Source: Ectobius pallidus (taxonomy: Eukaryota; Arthropoda; Insecta; Blattodea; Ectobiidae). Taken from it: 64,000 bases of DNA. The stretch covers positions 44,115,160 through 44,179,159 of the forward strand of contig CAXKWD010000009.1 in NCBI GenBank assembly GCA_964059195.1, written 5' to 3'. The notes below the pieces were generated by a model that did not search any database, had not been told where the DNA came from, and was given only the letters and a program-made list of their open reading frames with translations. Positions 44,833 through 57,036 of the stretch are shown here, in pieces. How positions within the stretch are numbered: position 1 is the stretch's first letter; each line of letters starts with the position of its first letter. The position numbers and the translations under genes are program-made.

Positions 44833-46039
44833 TACTTCAATAAAATAGAAATAATAAATTAAATTACTTAAACGGGTACTTCCTTTTCCTCATCAAATGG
44901 AATTATAGGTAGCAGGGTTGTGTATTGATTGTGTTGTCCATGTCCATTATCATCAGACGTGGAAGAATAATCCCAATTGGGATTTTTGACTGAGGCATCA
45001 GTATTTCCAGTATATTTTCATTTTCTTTAGAGATACTTGAAGCAGACTACAACGCAAAGAGACACCTTACAGTTTTATCAAAGTATCAGCAAAATATTAT
45101 TAAATTAAATATTGCAAGTATAAAATACAAAACAATGTACTTACTAATCTACTTTCAGCTGAGATTAAGGGTGTGTCTTCTTCTTCTTTCATAAGACATA
45201 ACTCTACAATACGTTTATACCTTTTGGACATTACTGTATTATGATTCACAATAGATTGCTTATACAATCGCCATAACACTCACATAATACTGTATATACA
45301 AAAACTCTGACAATGCAGAAAAAAGGCATATTGAAATAAAATATTACAGTCTTACTAACACCTCACAACCGAGATTCTCATTGAATAATGTTGCAAAACT
45401 GTTGCAACTCAAAATATAACAGTTCCATTTAACATCATACAGAGCGTAAAGTGTTACAACTTAAAATGATACAGTGTTGCATGGAGCAGCTACTCAAGAT
45501 ATTGTCAGTGTCAAACTGAATCATCCCAATTAAAAAATTAAGGGTTCAATTTTAAGGTGTAACACTCTAACAGTGCATAGAACAAATAGTTCCTCATTTA
45601 GTAGTGGTCATAACTCAAAATCGAAGTTTTTTGAGTTGTAACACTTTTGTACTGAGGTATCGATATATGACTAATAAAATAGCTATATCCGTTTCTCTGC
45701 AAAAATTATTTAGGGGGTACTTTACTCGTATCCATTTTCAAATGTTCTAGATTATCTCCATTACAGTAGGCGGGCGATACATGAAATCACAGTAAAGTTG
45801 TAGAGAAAATTAAAGAGAATTTTTTTTTTGTTACATACATTTCTTTATAAAATTAATAGGTACCAAGATAAAAACGAAATAACATGACTCAAATGCGAAT
45901 TTCAGAACATACACTTTGATTAAAATATGAATATTCTTTTGTTGCCCATTGTAACAAGAATACTATAATCTAGATATTGTTGTGACATATAGTCAATTCA
46001 CCACAGTCGTAATGAACACACCAAAATCAGTTAAAGCGA

Positions 46040-46110
46040 GGTGGTATAGGGTAATACAGAAAAGGTCCTGGGTTCAAATCAAACCTCGTGACCACCCAAA
46101 TTTACCAGTA
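46040..46110 (+). mobile_element. tRNA-like SINE head
   Basis: 'gaggtggtatagggtaat' (box-A-like) precedes 'tcctgggttcaaatcaaac' (box-B-like) by about 30 bases. The acceptor ends do not pair cleanly. An (ATT)n tract follows at 46215-46276. Confidence 0.4.
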
Positions 46111-46214
46111 GGTTCTTTGTAATAACTCATTAGTGCAGCATTTGCTTCTATTGTTCGGCTATATCTCAATGTATTTTGCATTTTTGCCTTTGAGATTGAG
46201 GAAACCATGCAAAC

Positions 46215-46226
46215 CCCAAGTTATTA

Positions 46227-46276
<50 letters not shown>
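46215..46276. repeat. (ATT)n microsatellite
   Basis: About 20 uninterrupted ATT units with minor changes. Confidence 0.9.
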
Positions 46277-46754
46277 TCACGGTAAAAGCATTGAATATAA
46301 AGACCGACCCTGATGATTTCCGTTCTAGATACTTATTAGTTTTCTGAAAATGTAATAAATGAAATTTAATTGTCCCTATAATTTACCTTTTTCTGTGCTA
46401 GCCTTTAACACGTAGTCCATATTCGAGAAAGTTTGTGCAACATATTTTTTGCACCATTTATTTTTCAGGATTTCTTGAGGAATCTCATAAGAATAGTAAA
46501 AGAGCCACTTGCGGGTTGCGAGGTGTGTGGAGGCCACCTCTATATTGTGTAATAAGTCTGAACAACTGGCAACCCGCGGGTCGCATTTTCCCCAAAAAAT
46601 ACGTGGTATGTAAGTTTTTTTTTTTTAAATAGGCTATATCAGATTTAAATCCTAGGCTACAGGCCGTATAGGCTATTTTGTTCTGTTTTGAAAGGTGTCG
46701 TATGTTTTATCAATTGATATAAACTTTGTAATATTTTTTTCTGCGATAATGTTT

Positions 46755-47115
46755 TTCATCCATTTACCGCTCATGCTATTATAATGGAAACCCGAATTTC
46801 CTACACCCAGCGCCGGAAGCCTACCTGCGTCTTGTTTTGCTACTTATCGAACTACGTACCGCACATGTGCATCGTTACCTTTAACTTTTGATATTCTATT
46901 ATTGCAGACATGTAATGTAATCATATTTGCTAGTGGAAGTGTACAATTTGCATCTTACATGCCTTCACTTATTCTTGATTTCTTAATATTGACTTAGGAT
47001 AATTCAGCAGGCAACTGAGTATGACGCAAGACCTTTAATATACCGTGAAGCGAAGGCTTGTACATGCACACAAGAACTCTATGTATCGATCGCCACCCAG
47101 ATTAAAGTATTGCTA
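46755..47115 (+). repeat. dispersed repeat family C, copy 3
   Basis: Shares 'gaaacccgaatttcctacacccagcgccgg' in parts with 8750-8780, then 'attattgcagacatgtaatgtaatcatatttgct', 'tttcttaatattgactta' and 'atcgatcgccacccagatta' with the other copies. Confidence 0.7.
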
Positions 47116-47241
47116 GTTCATAAGGATGGTACCGTACCCGATCCAACTGGAGAGCAACTGTTTGTATCTGCCGTGTTTTAAATACGACGGTAAAATTGTG
47201 TTTATTTTTATGCCAATAACTTGCTTTCCTTGATCTAAACT

Positions 47242-47361
<120 letters not shown>

Positions 47362-47504
47362 AGATTATTTGTTACATTGTATTGAAAAATGAATATTGTT
47401 CGCCATATGTCTGATTAAATCCTTTTATAATTTTCAATTGCATCCACAAGTTTTAGGGCCAACTGTTTTTAATTATATAGCGTCCACACTGATTGTTTTG
47501 TTGA

Positions 47505-47650
47505 CCTGTGTTACCGCCAGGCGACCCTTCCTCTGATAGTGGACCGTATTGGAAATTATTTGTGGGTTCGATTCCCGGCGATAAAATGCGAGGGGTTGAG
47601 ATATGAGGAGAAGAATTGGATTGCATTTCCAATCTTCAAATGGGTAAATT
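47505..47650 (+). mobile_element. tRNA-like SINE head
   Basis: 'tgtgggttcgattcccggcg' is an excellent Pol III box B; 'ttaccgccaggcgac' some 55 bases upstream is a weak box A. The following AT-poor part may be the SINE body. It is not a foldable tRNA by eye. Confidence 0.45.
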
Positions 47651-50600
47651 GATATACAAGAATTATGCACACTTGGGCGATGACGTTGCTTGATTAACAT
47701 AAGCTTGAGGTTTGGAATTAAATGCACTTCTTGAATCCTGCAGTTCTAGTTGTATCCAGGTACACATATAGATGCACTGGTAGACTGTATTATTCGGAGG
47801 ACCATTTGATGACGTAATAAAATATAGCTTGTAGAGATTGTTATTTCAAAAAACTGAAAGGTTGTATTGAATGCTGAATTTAAAGCTATTCACAGCACTA
47901 GCTCAAAGCAAGATCGTACAAATAAGCTATTAACACTTTATTTTCCAAGTATAAATGTCTGTATTTATTTTAGAATTTGCAGTTGCATAAAATCCATTTA
48001 TGACTAATAATCTCATCGAATTAAAAGACTAATCGTAGTCCTTGGAAAAACGTACCTTGGTTTGTGAATTATATTACTCACAATTGAATGATTGATATCT
48101 CCTTTTGATGGTACAATGTCCAGAGATAGAACGAAGCACTTTTAGCGACGTTGTAGATGAATCCTTGTGATGAAAATTATGTTGAATACGATGTAAGATA
48201 ATTGGATCTCTTAATCCAACACAAAATGAAGTTGAAAAGGCTTTTCGCCCGAATTTAACACAGTATGATGTGCTAAACGATTTGTAGAATAGAGCACATT
48301 GCCCTTGAAAATGAGAATGGAACAACCAAATCGTTGTCCATTTTTTGAAGAAGAAGTAGTGAATAGAATAATAGAGACAACTGAAGGTTGAAACAATAAA
48401 AAATCGCTAACCCAATGATAATAGCTTGACTTAAAGATTAGATTAATTAATCAATACATTAAAACACACTATACTAAATATATAATAAATAAAATAAAAC
48501 AGAATTGATAAATTAGTAGTTATTTAAAAAATAAATAAATCATTTTGGAGTTGAGATTAAAATAACAATTGTCAAGACATACATTGAATGGCATATAAAT
48601 GACAAATGAAAAATCAAAGCCATCTGAACTAAATTCAAGGCAAGCAAGAGAAAAGGTATTACATGACGTAACAACCTGTATCCGCGAGAACGATTTTTTA
48701 AGCTGTCTCATTCGGCCATAAATTATTTTTTCCCAATGGAAGGTAAGAACACCATGCTTGAAAAATGGCACATTATAAAATTGGTTATCATTCCACGTTG
48801 AGTTATTGCAATATATTGTTGAGGACCAATTTTTAACTCATACCAACGAATAGCGTAGTCTTTAATAATAAGTAAATGGCACAACATGTGTCATTCGTGA
48901 GCGGAATTTGCAACTATGTAGTAATTTACAAAAACTAGCGCGAAGTACAAATACGAACACATAAAATAATGTTTGGAAGAAAGCAGTTCGTTCGTTGAAA
49001 ATGCCACTGTTCGAAATAGTGTTTAGAATTGTGCCCTCTGCAGTACATTTTCGAACGATATTCTGGAAATGAAAGATTGATGGCCATGACCAATTTTACA
49101 GCTATTTGACTTCCATATTTTTGTGAAGGATCAACTACCTTGCCAACTTTGTGATTAAAGTACAATTGAATTTATCTTATGTTTATAGTGTTCATAAAAT
49201 AGGAATATAGGCCTATGTTAAGTGTTCGGGGACGTTCCACCTTACCCTATACGTTATTTATTTGTTAATTTTTTTGTTACAGGTAATTATACTCCACTAC
49301 TCTTATAACCGAGCTTGGAATTTACGTAAGTCATAATTTATTATTCATTTATTTTCCATCTTGACATTGTGTACTATTGAAAAAATGAATTTTCTGTGTC
49401 CAATCGCATTGTGGGCCTACTATTTTTCTTTTATTATGAAGTGATCGCTTAGTACGACACCAATTTGTGCTATGTCTTGCAATCAGTGTTGTTAGGAAAA
49501 CGATATTCCATCATTACCATTTCATTTCTCTTTCTTTCGAGAATCCTCTGACTCGTTGCTGCCTCCTAAAAGTCTTCAATTAAGAATGCTTTTATGTATT
49601 TTATATTTCAGCGTATTTTCTTCTTTTCTTTAAGTATTTACGCCATTTAAATTTCCTTCTTATCCCTAGTAACATTTCAAAGGTTTCAAAGTAAATGTTT
49701 TTTATCTTGCTTTTCTATTTCCCACCATGATAGGTTTTTCCTGAAATATTTACGACATTTTTAGTGTTTAAATTCTTAAAATGTTTATAATTTTCTCTTT
49801 CTCTCGATCGGAAGATATTTATGTGTTTGCTTCCAAATACTTAATTTCTTTCAAGGACCGAAATTGGTTAAAAGCATAAGCCAACTGTAAAATCATAAAC
49901 TTTCTTTCCTAAGGTGAATCATTAATTGTAAATTATTATATTTTAATAAAAACCTTATGATGCTCTAAATTACCATAGCACGCGATGAAATTAACCGTTT
50001 CGTGTTTTTCTGTTTGCTTTAGTGTGGAGGATTAAACATACCTGAACGCACGGGGATTTTTCAGTAGTGAAAGATCCCCTCCCCGGGTTCAGGACTGGGT
50101 GTTTGCCAGTAGTTTAAGTCTTAGGTTAAGATAATGCACATTGTGCGCGATTCCTTAATTATTATATAATTTGAAACAATGTGAATCCAGTAAAATTATT
50201 TGTTTTTAGTCTACATTTATTTCAGTAAGAATGGCATGAGGAACACGTTCTTTGGATGCATTACGATTATAATTAATTTAAAAACCTTGAACAAGAGTGT
50301 TATACATCTGTGTGTGTACTTGAAACAATATTGATGATTTTATGTACGTAAGCTACAAATTAATGCAGGTACTGTTCTGCGAAGAAATTAAATATCATAT
50401 GTAGGTGGTGCTAATAGTATTTTCATAATAAAACCACAGAAACAATTACGATGGTACGTAGAAATAAGCACTACCAGCCAATTTGTGTCACTTTTCAATT
50501 ACGAATACATTAGTAAGTATTTAAAAATATATTTTAAGTGACTTAAATCCTTGGGGATGTGAAATACCTATTTTCATTTTCACTGACTCAAACGATGCAA

Positions 50601-51020
50601 TAAGACAATTCCAGATGCCTTGACATGAGGACACACATAAACTATCCGTCGGTCGGCCTTGTTTACAAATTTATAACACCCGACATCAAAACAGTGCAGT
50701 TAACTAGATATTCCTTTTATCCGGTGCATGTTAAAAGAGAGTAACAAATTAGTTTTAAAAAAAGAATTGTGACATGCACGTGAGCTCTGTTGATGCGCAT
50801 GCTCGTATGTAGTATAAATAACGAATCTTCGTCAGTGCAAGTGCCAAACCCAAAACCCTATCACTCTTTTGTGGGCACTACTTAACCAAATGAGAGTCAG
50901 TGTTAGTTCAGATTTACAACCCCGGGTAGCGCCACTAATCCTTTGCATTTGCCTGGATGCGAGAGATAAGGGTCATCCCGCGGTCTTCTTCTTCGTGTAC
51001 TATGTATCAATATACAGTAG
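47650..51020. other. anonymous sequence
   Basis: Over 3 kb without a supported gene; minus-strand frames at 48074-48771 and 48935-49165 show no domain. The short repeat shared with 40371 lies at 48849-48894. Confidence 0.4.
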
Positions 51021-51023
51021 GCC

Positions 51024-51025
<2 letters not shown>

Positions 51026-51055
<30 letters not shown>

Positions 51056-51077
51056 GTAATAATAGTAATAATAATAA
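51026..51077. repeat. (AAT)n microsatellite
   Basis: AATAAT units with occasional AGT replacements. Confidence 0.9.
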
Positions 51078-51627
51078 TGCTGTGGGCCTATGATTAAACC
51101 TTCCGTGGCGGGAAGGTGTGGCCCATGTTATTTTTTTACAATACGTTAAATGCGGTTGGTGTTACGTATCAGAATACGATAAGCAATGTGCATCCCATGA
51201 ACTGAATAAACCACTAGTCCAAAATACACTTTTGTTGTTGACATAAGCCTATTTTCTATGTTTCTAGCCATATAGACCTGTATGAGTGTGTTGTAATGAT
51301 TTTGGTTAACATTCTCCTTCACTTCTGTTCTTCCTCTTCTTTCCATAATTAGGTGATATCACCTACTCTGGCCTCTTTTGTCCTTCCATCTCTTGCGCGG
51401 TCTTCCTATGTCTGTTTTTATTTCCTTTTTATAATGTAGTACTTCTATAGAAAGCCTTCGCCTTTTATTAGTGACATTTTTTATTTCCTTCTATATGACC
51501 TTTATTACCCACCGAGGATTTTGTAATATTGTGCATTAGTTTTTTTTTTAATTTGCATATAGAGATGGTGTTCCGTTTATTGGTCTTATTTCTACCGGTA
51601 TTAATGTAGCTTACATCCTTCATAGGG

Positions 51628-52620
51628 TGTTACAGCGGTTCGGTGAGAGGTCGTTGTTTATGGGCGCCACAGTATAATGCATATACTGAATATTTCTGTC
51701 TTTGTCGAACCCGCCTCCGGTCAGTCAGTCGATCGTCGAGCACTCCCCTCTAGCTTCCGGGTAGGAAGCGAAGAACACCTTAATATTATTACTTGAATAA
51801 TAAAGCAGTTTCTTTAAACACTGAAGGAATTTTCAGTTTATTCAATACGTTGGAAATACAAGTCCAGTCGTTGACAATAATTACAAAAATTGATATTAAA
51901 CAATTAATATTGTTAAAAGTTTTCGGTAGATCGTAGCTGGTGATACAATTTGCTGCCGTATATGCTTTTAGCTAATCGCGATTGAAAGTAATAATTCTTC
52001 TAAGTCGATTAATTCCCCAACGAAAATTTTATAAGTCCAATTAATACTGTGATATATTCCAGTGGACACAATGCCACGGAGTCTAAGTGAATTTAATTAC
52101 TATGGGCACGAGGCCACAAAGATAAGTAGAGTTGACTGCTATAGGCGCCGGGCCTTGAAGTAGAGTTGACTGATGTAGGCACGGGGCCTCGAAGTAGAGT
52201 GAGTTTACAGCGCCCCGGTAGGCCTAAGGAAGACTTTGATGGATAAACATTTACCCCTACTCTTCTTAATTATTATTCGTGAATCCCGGCACGTGGTACT
52301 ATGGATCTATTCTTATTGGCGATTCTCCCGACCAATAATAATATGTTAGTCGCCCACGGAAATCAGTTTGGATTTCCCTTATTATCAAAACCCACAACTT
52401 AGTGTCTCGGATTTCTAAGAAGGTTTAAGTGGAAAAACCCGGACAGCGTGTTGTATCACTAGCAAAATCAGAAGCTTGGCCTGAACATAATAGCCGACTT
52501 CTTAAAATAATTAAGTGTATCACTACCCTTTTGTTTAGATCTCGGGAGATTGCCGACGCAGTGTACCTGGGTACCTGCATTGCCTTGTCCCACACCCGTT
52601 AAGTATGCTAGGGAAATTCC
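51628..52620 (+). repeat. possible solo LTR or LTR-like block
   Basis: A block of higher GC content starting TGTTACAGCGGTTCGGTGAG, with 'atgggcgccaca' soon after and an AATAAA at 51799. It has the feel of an insect LTR, but the 3' boundary and any target duplication were not found. Inside, 52120-52205 holds two to three imperfect copies of a 45-bp unit containing GTAGAGTTGACTG and GGGCCT.GAA. No gag or pol nearby. Confidence 0.3.
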
Positions 52621-52624
52621 CAAC

Positions 52625-54240
52625 TTCTCTGTCTATTCCTCTCTTACCATTACGATCTCATTTTAATGAACATTTAAAATGATATTGTTAAACACTTTTC
52701 TTTTGCCTTATTCCTAGTTAATAATATTTCTAAAGGATGTTCCGTCTTTTTACGGTCATTTTAAGACCAAACACGGGCTATGAGATTTTATGACTTTATT
52801 TTGAATGAATTTGGGCAATTAATCTGTCGTTTATTATATTTAATTTGGTCATCTTATTTATTTCTTTTTGCCGAAGCATCTGAACTGCAATAGTGTTTAA
52901 TGTCCAGTGACAAATAAGCGATCGATATACAGGTACTTATGCACGATATACTTATTTATAATTTATATTGTATGAAGTGAATGTGGCGCAAGTTATTGGT
53001 GGCACAGTTCAGTAGCCTAAACCAAAGATTCGGTTCCCATCTGGCCTAATTTCCATTTACAATAAAGATCTAGGGTCGACTCGAAATTTACAGACACGAA
53101 TACCATGTGCAACCTTAAGAATAAATACGGAAAATCTTACCATCGCCGTGTTCCAATTATTTGAAAGTTTGCGGACTGAAAATTCAGGTCCTTAAGGTCC
53201 TACGTAGGTCTATAGCCTCAAGTCAATTTCGTAATGTCCCTAGTTGAATTCAACTCAACCTCTTAGCGAAATAAAGATGCCCTGAGCCTAGAATCAAGAG
53301 GAAGAAGATGATGTTGAAAGATGAACTTCTTCTACCGGTAAGCTATACTAAAAATTGGATGCCCAGCATATCTTCCGACGACGTGACATATTTTTTGATG
53401 AGTTCTCTAGGAATGAGAATTGAGATATCACTAACACACCACTTTGCAACCTACCATTAAATTCATTTTCGCCCACTACGTTTTGAACACGCGAATACTA
53501 TGTTCTGTAATATTCATGTGGCAGATTGGGAGTGCGAAAAAATTCCAGAGTGTTTCTTTGTCTATATCTAGGTCATTTTCTGTCGGCAGCAGACAACTTA
53601 TCTTCTAGGCGATTCATAAAACAGGAACGTAAAACATAGCGTTTAAAAATAGTTCTGTCTTTCTTAAATCAAGCAGAGACTTAATGAAAAATACCTTCAT
53701 TATAGAGTTGGGAATTAGTCCATGTGCATGTCAACAGTTTGTATAATTAGCACGCAGACATTAAAGAACTCATTCCAGCGTTTGCAGCCGTATTATGCGT
53801 AGTCCTATCAGATATCCTGACAGTACAAAATACATTTCTGCAGATAAAGAACACGGGTAAATTAACTAGAAGATGGCTGAGACCGGACGTTGTGAAATAG
53901 ATTCTGCTAGTACAGAAGACATACTACCGAATCAAAAGTTTTCGTATTTAAAGTAAACGTGAGAGTTCATAGTAATTAAATTGAAATTCCTCAATTTTCC
54001 TACAGCTTGAAAGATTGCACACAAGATATGAATGGTAGGCCTACTCTATTTTCATCATTTTCATTTCCATGTACCTCTTACATTCTTCATTATTACAATT
54101 TTTAAATGTTCATTTTTATGATTCATGTTCTCAATTTAATTTTTTTTTTTTCTTTTTTCTGTCTGTCTTTCTTTCTTTCATTCTCTCTTTGGTTCTATTT
54201 ATATTTTACTCTATAAGTATTTTCTAATTTACCTTTCCTT
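52625..54240. other. anonymous sequence
   Basis: No supported gene. Box-B-like 'aagattcggttcccatc' near 53025 is too weak to call. Confidence 0.4.
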
Positions 54241-54313
54241 TTTTTAATGATTTATGTATAGCGTAGAGCTTTATCACTGGTACTCACTACTAAATTGCGG
54301 TATTTTGTTACCT

Positions 54314-54356
54314 GTTGGAGCGCTTTCAACCGCATGGAGCGGCCATCTTCAGCAAC
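54314..54356 (-). ncRNA. hammerhead-like ribozyme (minus-strand copy)
   Basis: Exact mirror of the copy at 54364-54406, with CTGAAGA at 54352-54346 on the minus strand and cleavage base at 54318. The two ribozymes point away from the palindrome centre. Confidence 0.65.
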
Positions 54357-54363
54357 TTCAGCA

Positions 54364-54406
54364 GTTGCTGAAGATGGCCGCTCCATGCGGTTGAAAGCGC
54401 TCCAAC
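54364..54406 (+). ncRNA. hammerhead-like ribozyme (plus-strand copy)
   Basis: Stem I GTTG (54364-54367) pairs with CAAC (54403-54406). Core CTGAAGA 54368-54374, one extra T at 54375, stem II GGCCGC/GCGGTT (54376-54381, 54387-54392; two G-U pairs) with loop TCCAT, core GAA 54393-54395, stem III AGC/GCT (54396-54401), cleavage base C54402. This is CUGANGA, GAA and NUH in the right order with all three helices, matching minimal type I hammerheads known from Penelope-like elements. The extra U and loopless short stem III are deviations. Activity is inferred only. Confidence 0.65.
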
Positions 54407-54479
54407 AGGTAACAAAATACCGCAATTTAGTAGTGAGTACCAGTGATAAAGCTCTACGCTATACATAAATCATTAAGAT

Positions 54480-55420
54480 CATCGCTACAGAATGGACAAA
54501 ACTCAAGAATTCCTTTTTTTATTGTCATTCTTCTACATCCTTGTCCCCTTGCCCCAGTCTACTGTGCCTATTATTTTTCCTTCTATCTTTCTTTCATTAC
54601 TTCTTGCACAAAAGTGTATTTTACCTCCTTTTATATTCTCCTTTGCATTTTGCTAGGAACATTATAATTATTTCTTTCTGTTGTTTGCTCATTTTTTCCT
54701 TCTTCGAATTCATTATTTCGAGATTCTGTTACTACAAATAGGCTATCTGTCTCGTTCATAAAATCATGTCATATCTGTACGTCTTCATAGCCTACTTGTG
54801 ATAGAAGAATAGACTATTTACCTATTCCACAAAATTAGCGAAATTCTATAACTAAGTTATATAGAAGTATAAACATAGAATTTATTTAGCAATTGAAGCC
54901 TTAGGCCTACCTATTTGCAAGTAGCTATACGCTTTAATTATATTAAGAATTATTCCATACAGAGACTTTAGCACCCTGAAACGTTATGCATTCCTGTATT
55001 TCAGCATGTCCGTATATGAATAGGCCTATAGCATAATGTATATTTTACTCTGGCATTCAGTTCGTGCATATTTAATATTTTCTAACCACAACAAAAAACG
55101 AAATAATATGCTCGGTATTTGATATGTGGACATGAAAAATCCTCGCTTTTGCAATTAACCCTCATCATCACTGATTACATACTTGGAATTCCTCTGCAAA
55201 ACAATAAAGGCTGGTGTTCATATATTTTTATTTTTAAAATCACAGTTCCGTTAACAGAACTCACGTAATTTCCGAAACACGATGTTGACAGTTTGTATCC
55301 TTTTATATTTTTATAACCATATGCAAGATTAAAAACATAATAAAACCTGTTTCTACCAGTATTAAAAATTATAATAAAGGAAATGATATTAATTTTCAAA
55401 ACTATAGCCTAAGAATTAAT
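54480..55420. other. anonymous sequence
   Basis: T-rich and AT-rich sequence; no gene recognised. Confidence 0.4.
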
Positions 55421-55422
55421 AG

Positions 55423-56078
55423 TACCGTATTTTACGGACCATAAAACGCACTTTTTTACCTTGAAAACAGAACCTTAAAAGTTGGGTGCGTCTAATGGTC
55501 CGAAGTATACTAAAAATTATAATTATGGTAAATACTGCCGGTAATACCATATAGTTATAAACAAGGTGTTATAAACGATTAGTTACAAATTTTGTGACAG
55601 ACTGAACATCAGTGGATTTGTCACAATCGTAAAATGAGGGTAGCTGGAAGCCAGGTATACAATGCGAAAAGAAGGGAATGTTGAGTTCTTTTATATGAAA
55701 GGTGTTTTTCTCCACCGGGTGGTTTAAATAAAGGCAATTGACCTCTAAACAGCCTAGTCCCATTACACTTTATGCTGAATTGAGGGTTACAGGGTGTAAA
55801 AGTATTTTCAGTCTTTTACGAAAAATCAGTTCAGTTGTTAAAATTTACGCGATGCCACCTGTACAGAAGATATTTTCGTACAACGCAGGTTTTAAGTTAG
55901 AAGTAATTTCCACTGATTTTATTGTACAAGGTTATAATTGTTTATGGAATGAAGTATATTATTCCCTTTAAATTTTTTGTTTAGAATCACATTAAATTTC
56001 TTTTCTTTTAAATATCCATCCTAAAAATCAAGGTGCGTCTTATGGTTCGGAGCGTCTTGTAGTCCGTAAAATACGGTA
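55423..56078 (+). mobile_element. pogo-like Tc1/mariner deletion derivative
   Basis: Ends CCGTATTTTACGGAC (55425) and its exact reverse complement (ending 56076), each bordered by TA. Just inside, 'aaaacgcac' and 'aagacgcacc'-type words repeat near both ends, including in the subterminal 'ggtgcgtct' copies. A plus-strand piece (55850-55905) reads MPPVQKIFSYNAGFKLEVI, resembling the start of the Brinker-type DNA-binding domain in pogo/Tigger-like transposases (Y-AGFKLKVI). The rest of the transposase is missing. 652 bp, non-autonomous. Confidence 0.8.
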
Positions 56079-56084
56079 AATTAA

Positions 56085-56960
56085 AGATGAATTATATGAG
56101 AGATAAGCAGGGTAGGACGAATCTCGTAAATTACCAATAATTATATATTTTACACACATAATTATATATTTTAAACCTAAACAAATTAAAATACTTAACG
56201 TAAAAACACGATGATTAAACTAACATTAAATGATTTTGGAAATTTAAACCCCCATTACCTTATTATTTGCATTGTAGGTTCTATCGATGTTTTGTATGTG
56301 ATATATTAATTGCAAATATAAACTCAATTCAGTCACATTACTCAAACTTTCGAAATGTCATCGCGATTTGTAATTAGGAAAAATAGCTTTACTTCCAGTT
56401 CCTTACATTTTAAGTTCTTGCTTGTGATAAATCATTGAACCCATTAGTCTGCCAGCTTGTAGGCCTATTTATAATTATCTTTTACAGTAAGAAGTATATG
56501 GATTATAAATATACAGTGACTTATCTTTCTATTTGAAAGCTTGTCATTTTTAATTGCTATCAATAAGAAGTTACAAAATAATTTATTACCACTTTTTATA
56601 AAACTTTGCAAAGTAAAAATCTGTTCGTTGGTAGTTGTGAGAACAGTAATCTTTTTTCTATGTTAGCTCAGTGTATAGAAATTGGATTTCTGCATAAATA
56701 GGCTTCAAATTGGAATTCTGTCTCTACGGGCTACAAATTCTTGTTCTTTAACTCGTTAGCTGATAGCACTGAAAAACGTTGTTAGAGAACTAAGCCTGAA
56801 TCAAGACGAACAGATAGACAAGATAAGAACACAAGACATTATTTAAGAAGCAATTAACAAAATGAAATGAGAAAAACATGAGCGAAAGACTACATTTAAA
56901 TGAAAATTAAAGAAAGAAAGAAAGAAAGGAAATTAAGGACATAAAACGTCAAAAACATTT
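56085..56960. other. anonymous sequence
   Basis: No gene recognised; an (AAAG)n tract at 56909-56928. Confidence 0.4.
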
Positions 56961-56962
56961 CA

Positions 56963-57036
56963 AATATTAATAACGGGTTCATTTTCCTAAATAATCTATC
57001 ATGCAATTTTAGGAATATGAACCCGTTGTTAATATT
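56963..57036. repeat. 27-bp inverted repeat
   Basis: 56963-56989 and 57010-57036 are reverse complements with two mismatches (core AACGGGTTCAT / ATGAACCCGTT), 20-nt spacer. It could form a hairpin or be the closed ends of a tiny MITE. Confidence 0.85.

Larger units (their letters stand above)
42720..45665. mobile_element. 2.93-kb DNA transposon inserted in family B
   Basis: The element 42728-45657 starts CCTCAG and ends CTGAGG. The palindrome TATCGATA lies at both junctions (42720-42727, 45658-45665). Because it is its own reverse complement, it may be an 8-bp target duplication, or part of a 14-bp terminal repeat with a TA duplication. Both subterminal regions carry repeated GTTACAACTCAAAAT-like motifs in both orientations (for example 42743, 42939, 43001, 45401, 45452, 45628). 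They are candidate transposase-binding sites. A decayed transposase-like gene lies inside on the minus strand. The superfamily is not identified. Confidence 0.75.
42343..46050 (+). repeat. dispersed repeat family B, copy 2, interrupted
   Basis: The left half 42343-42719 and right half 45666-46050 together equal copy 1 at 1711-2447. The middle 2.9 kb is an inserted DNA transposon. A GTCT/GTCC microsatellite occupies 42479-42525. Confidence 0.8.
54244..54476. repeat. perfect 2 x 114-bp palindrome
   Basis: 54244-54357 is the exact reverse complement of 54363-54476, with a 5-nt spacer TCAGC. I found no mismatch. The outermost bases are TTAA on both sides, which could be a TTAA or TA target site absorbed in the symmetry. 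Each arm contains a hammerhead-like ribozyme fold. Confidence 0.97.

Noticed and set aside
46040..46110. Candidate tRNA gene from a good box B
   Set aside because: The acceptor and anticodon stems do not pair; a SINE head explains it better. The same holds for 5168, 47505 and 57885.
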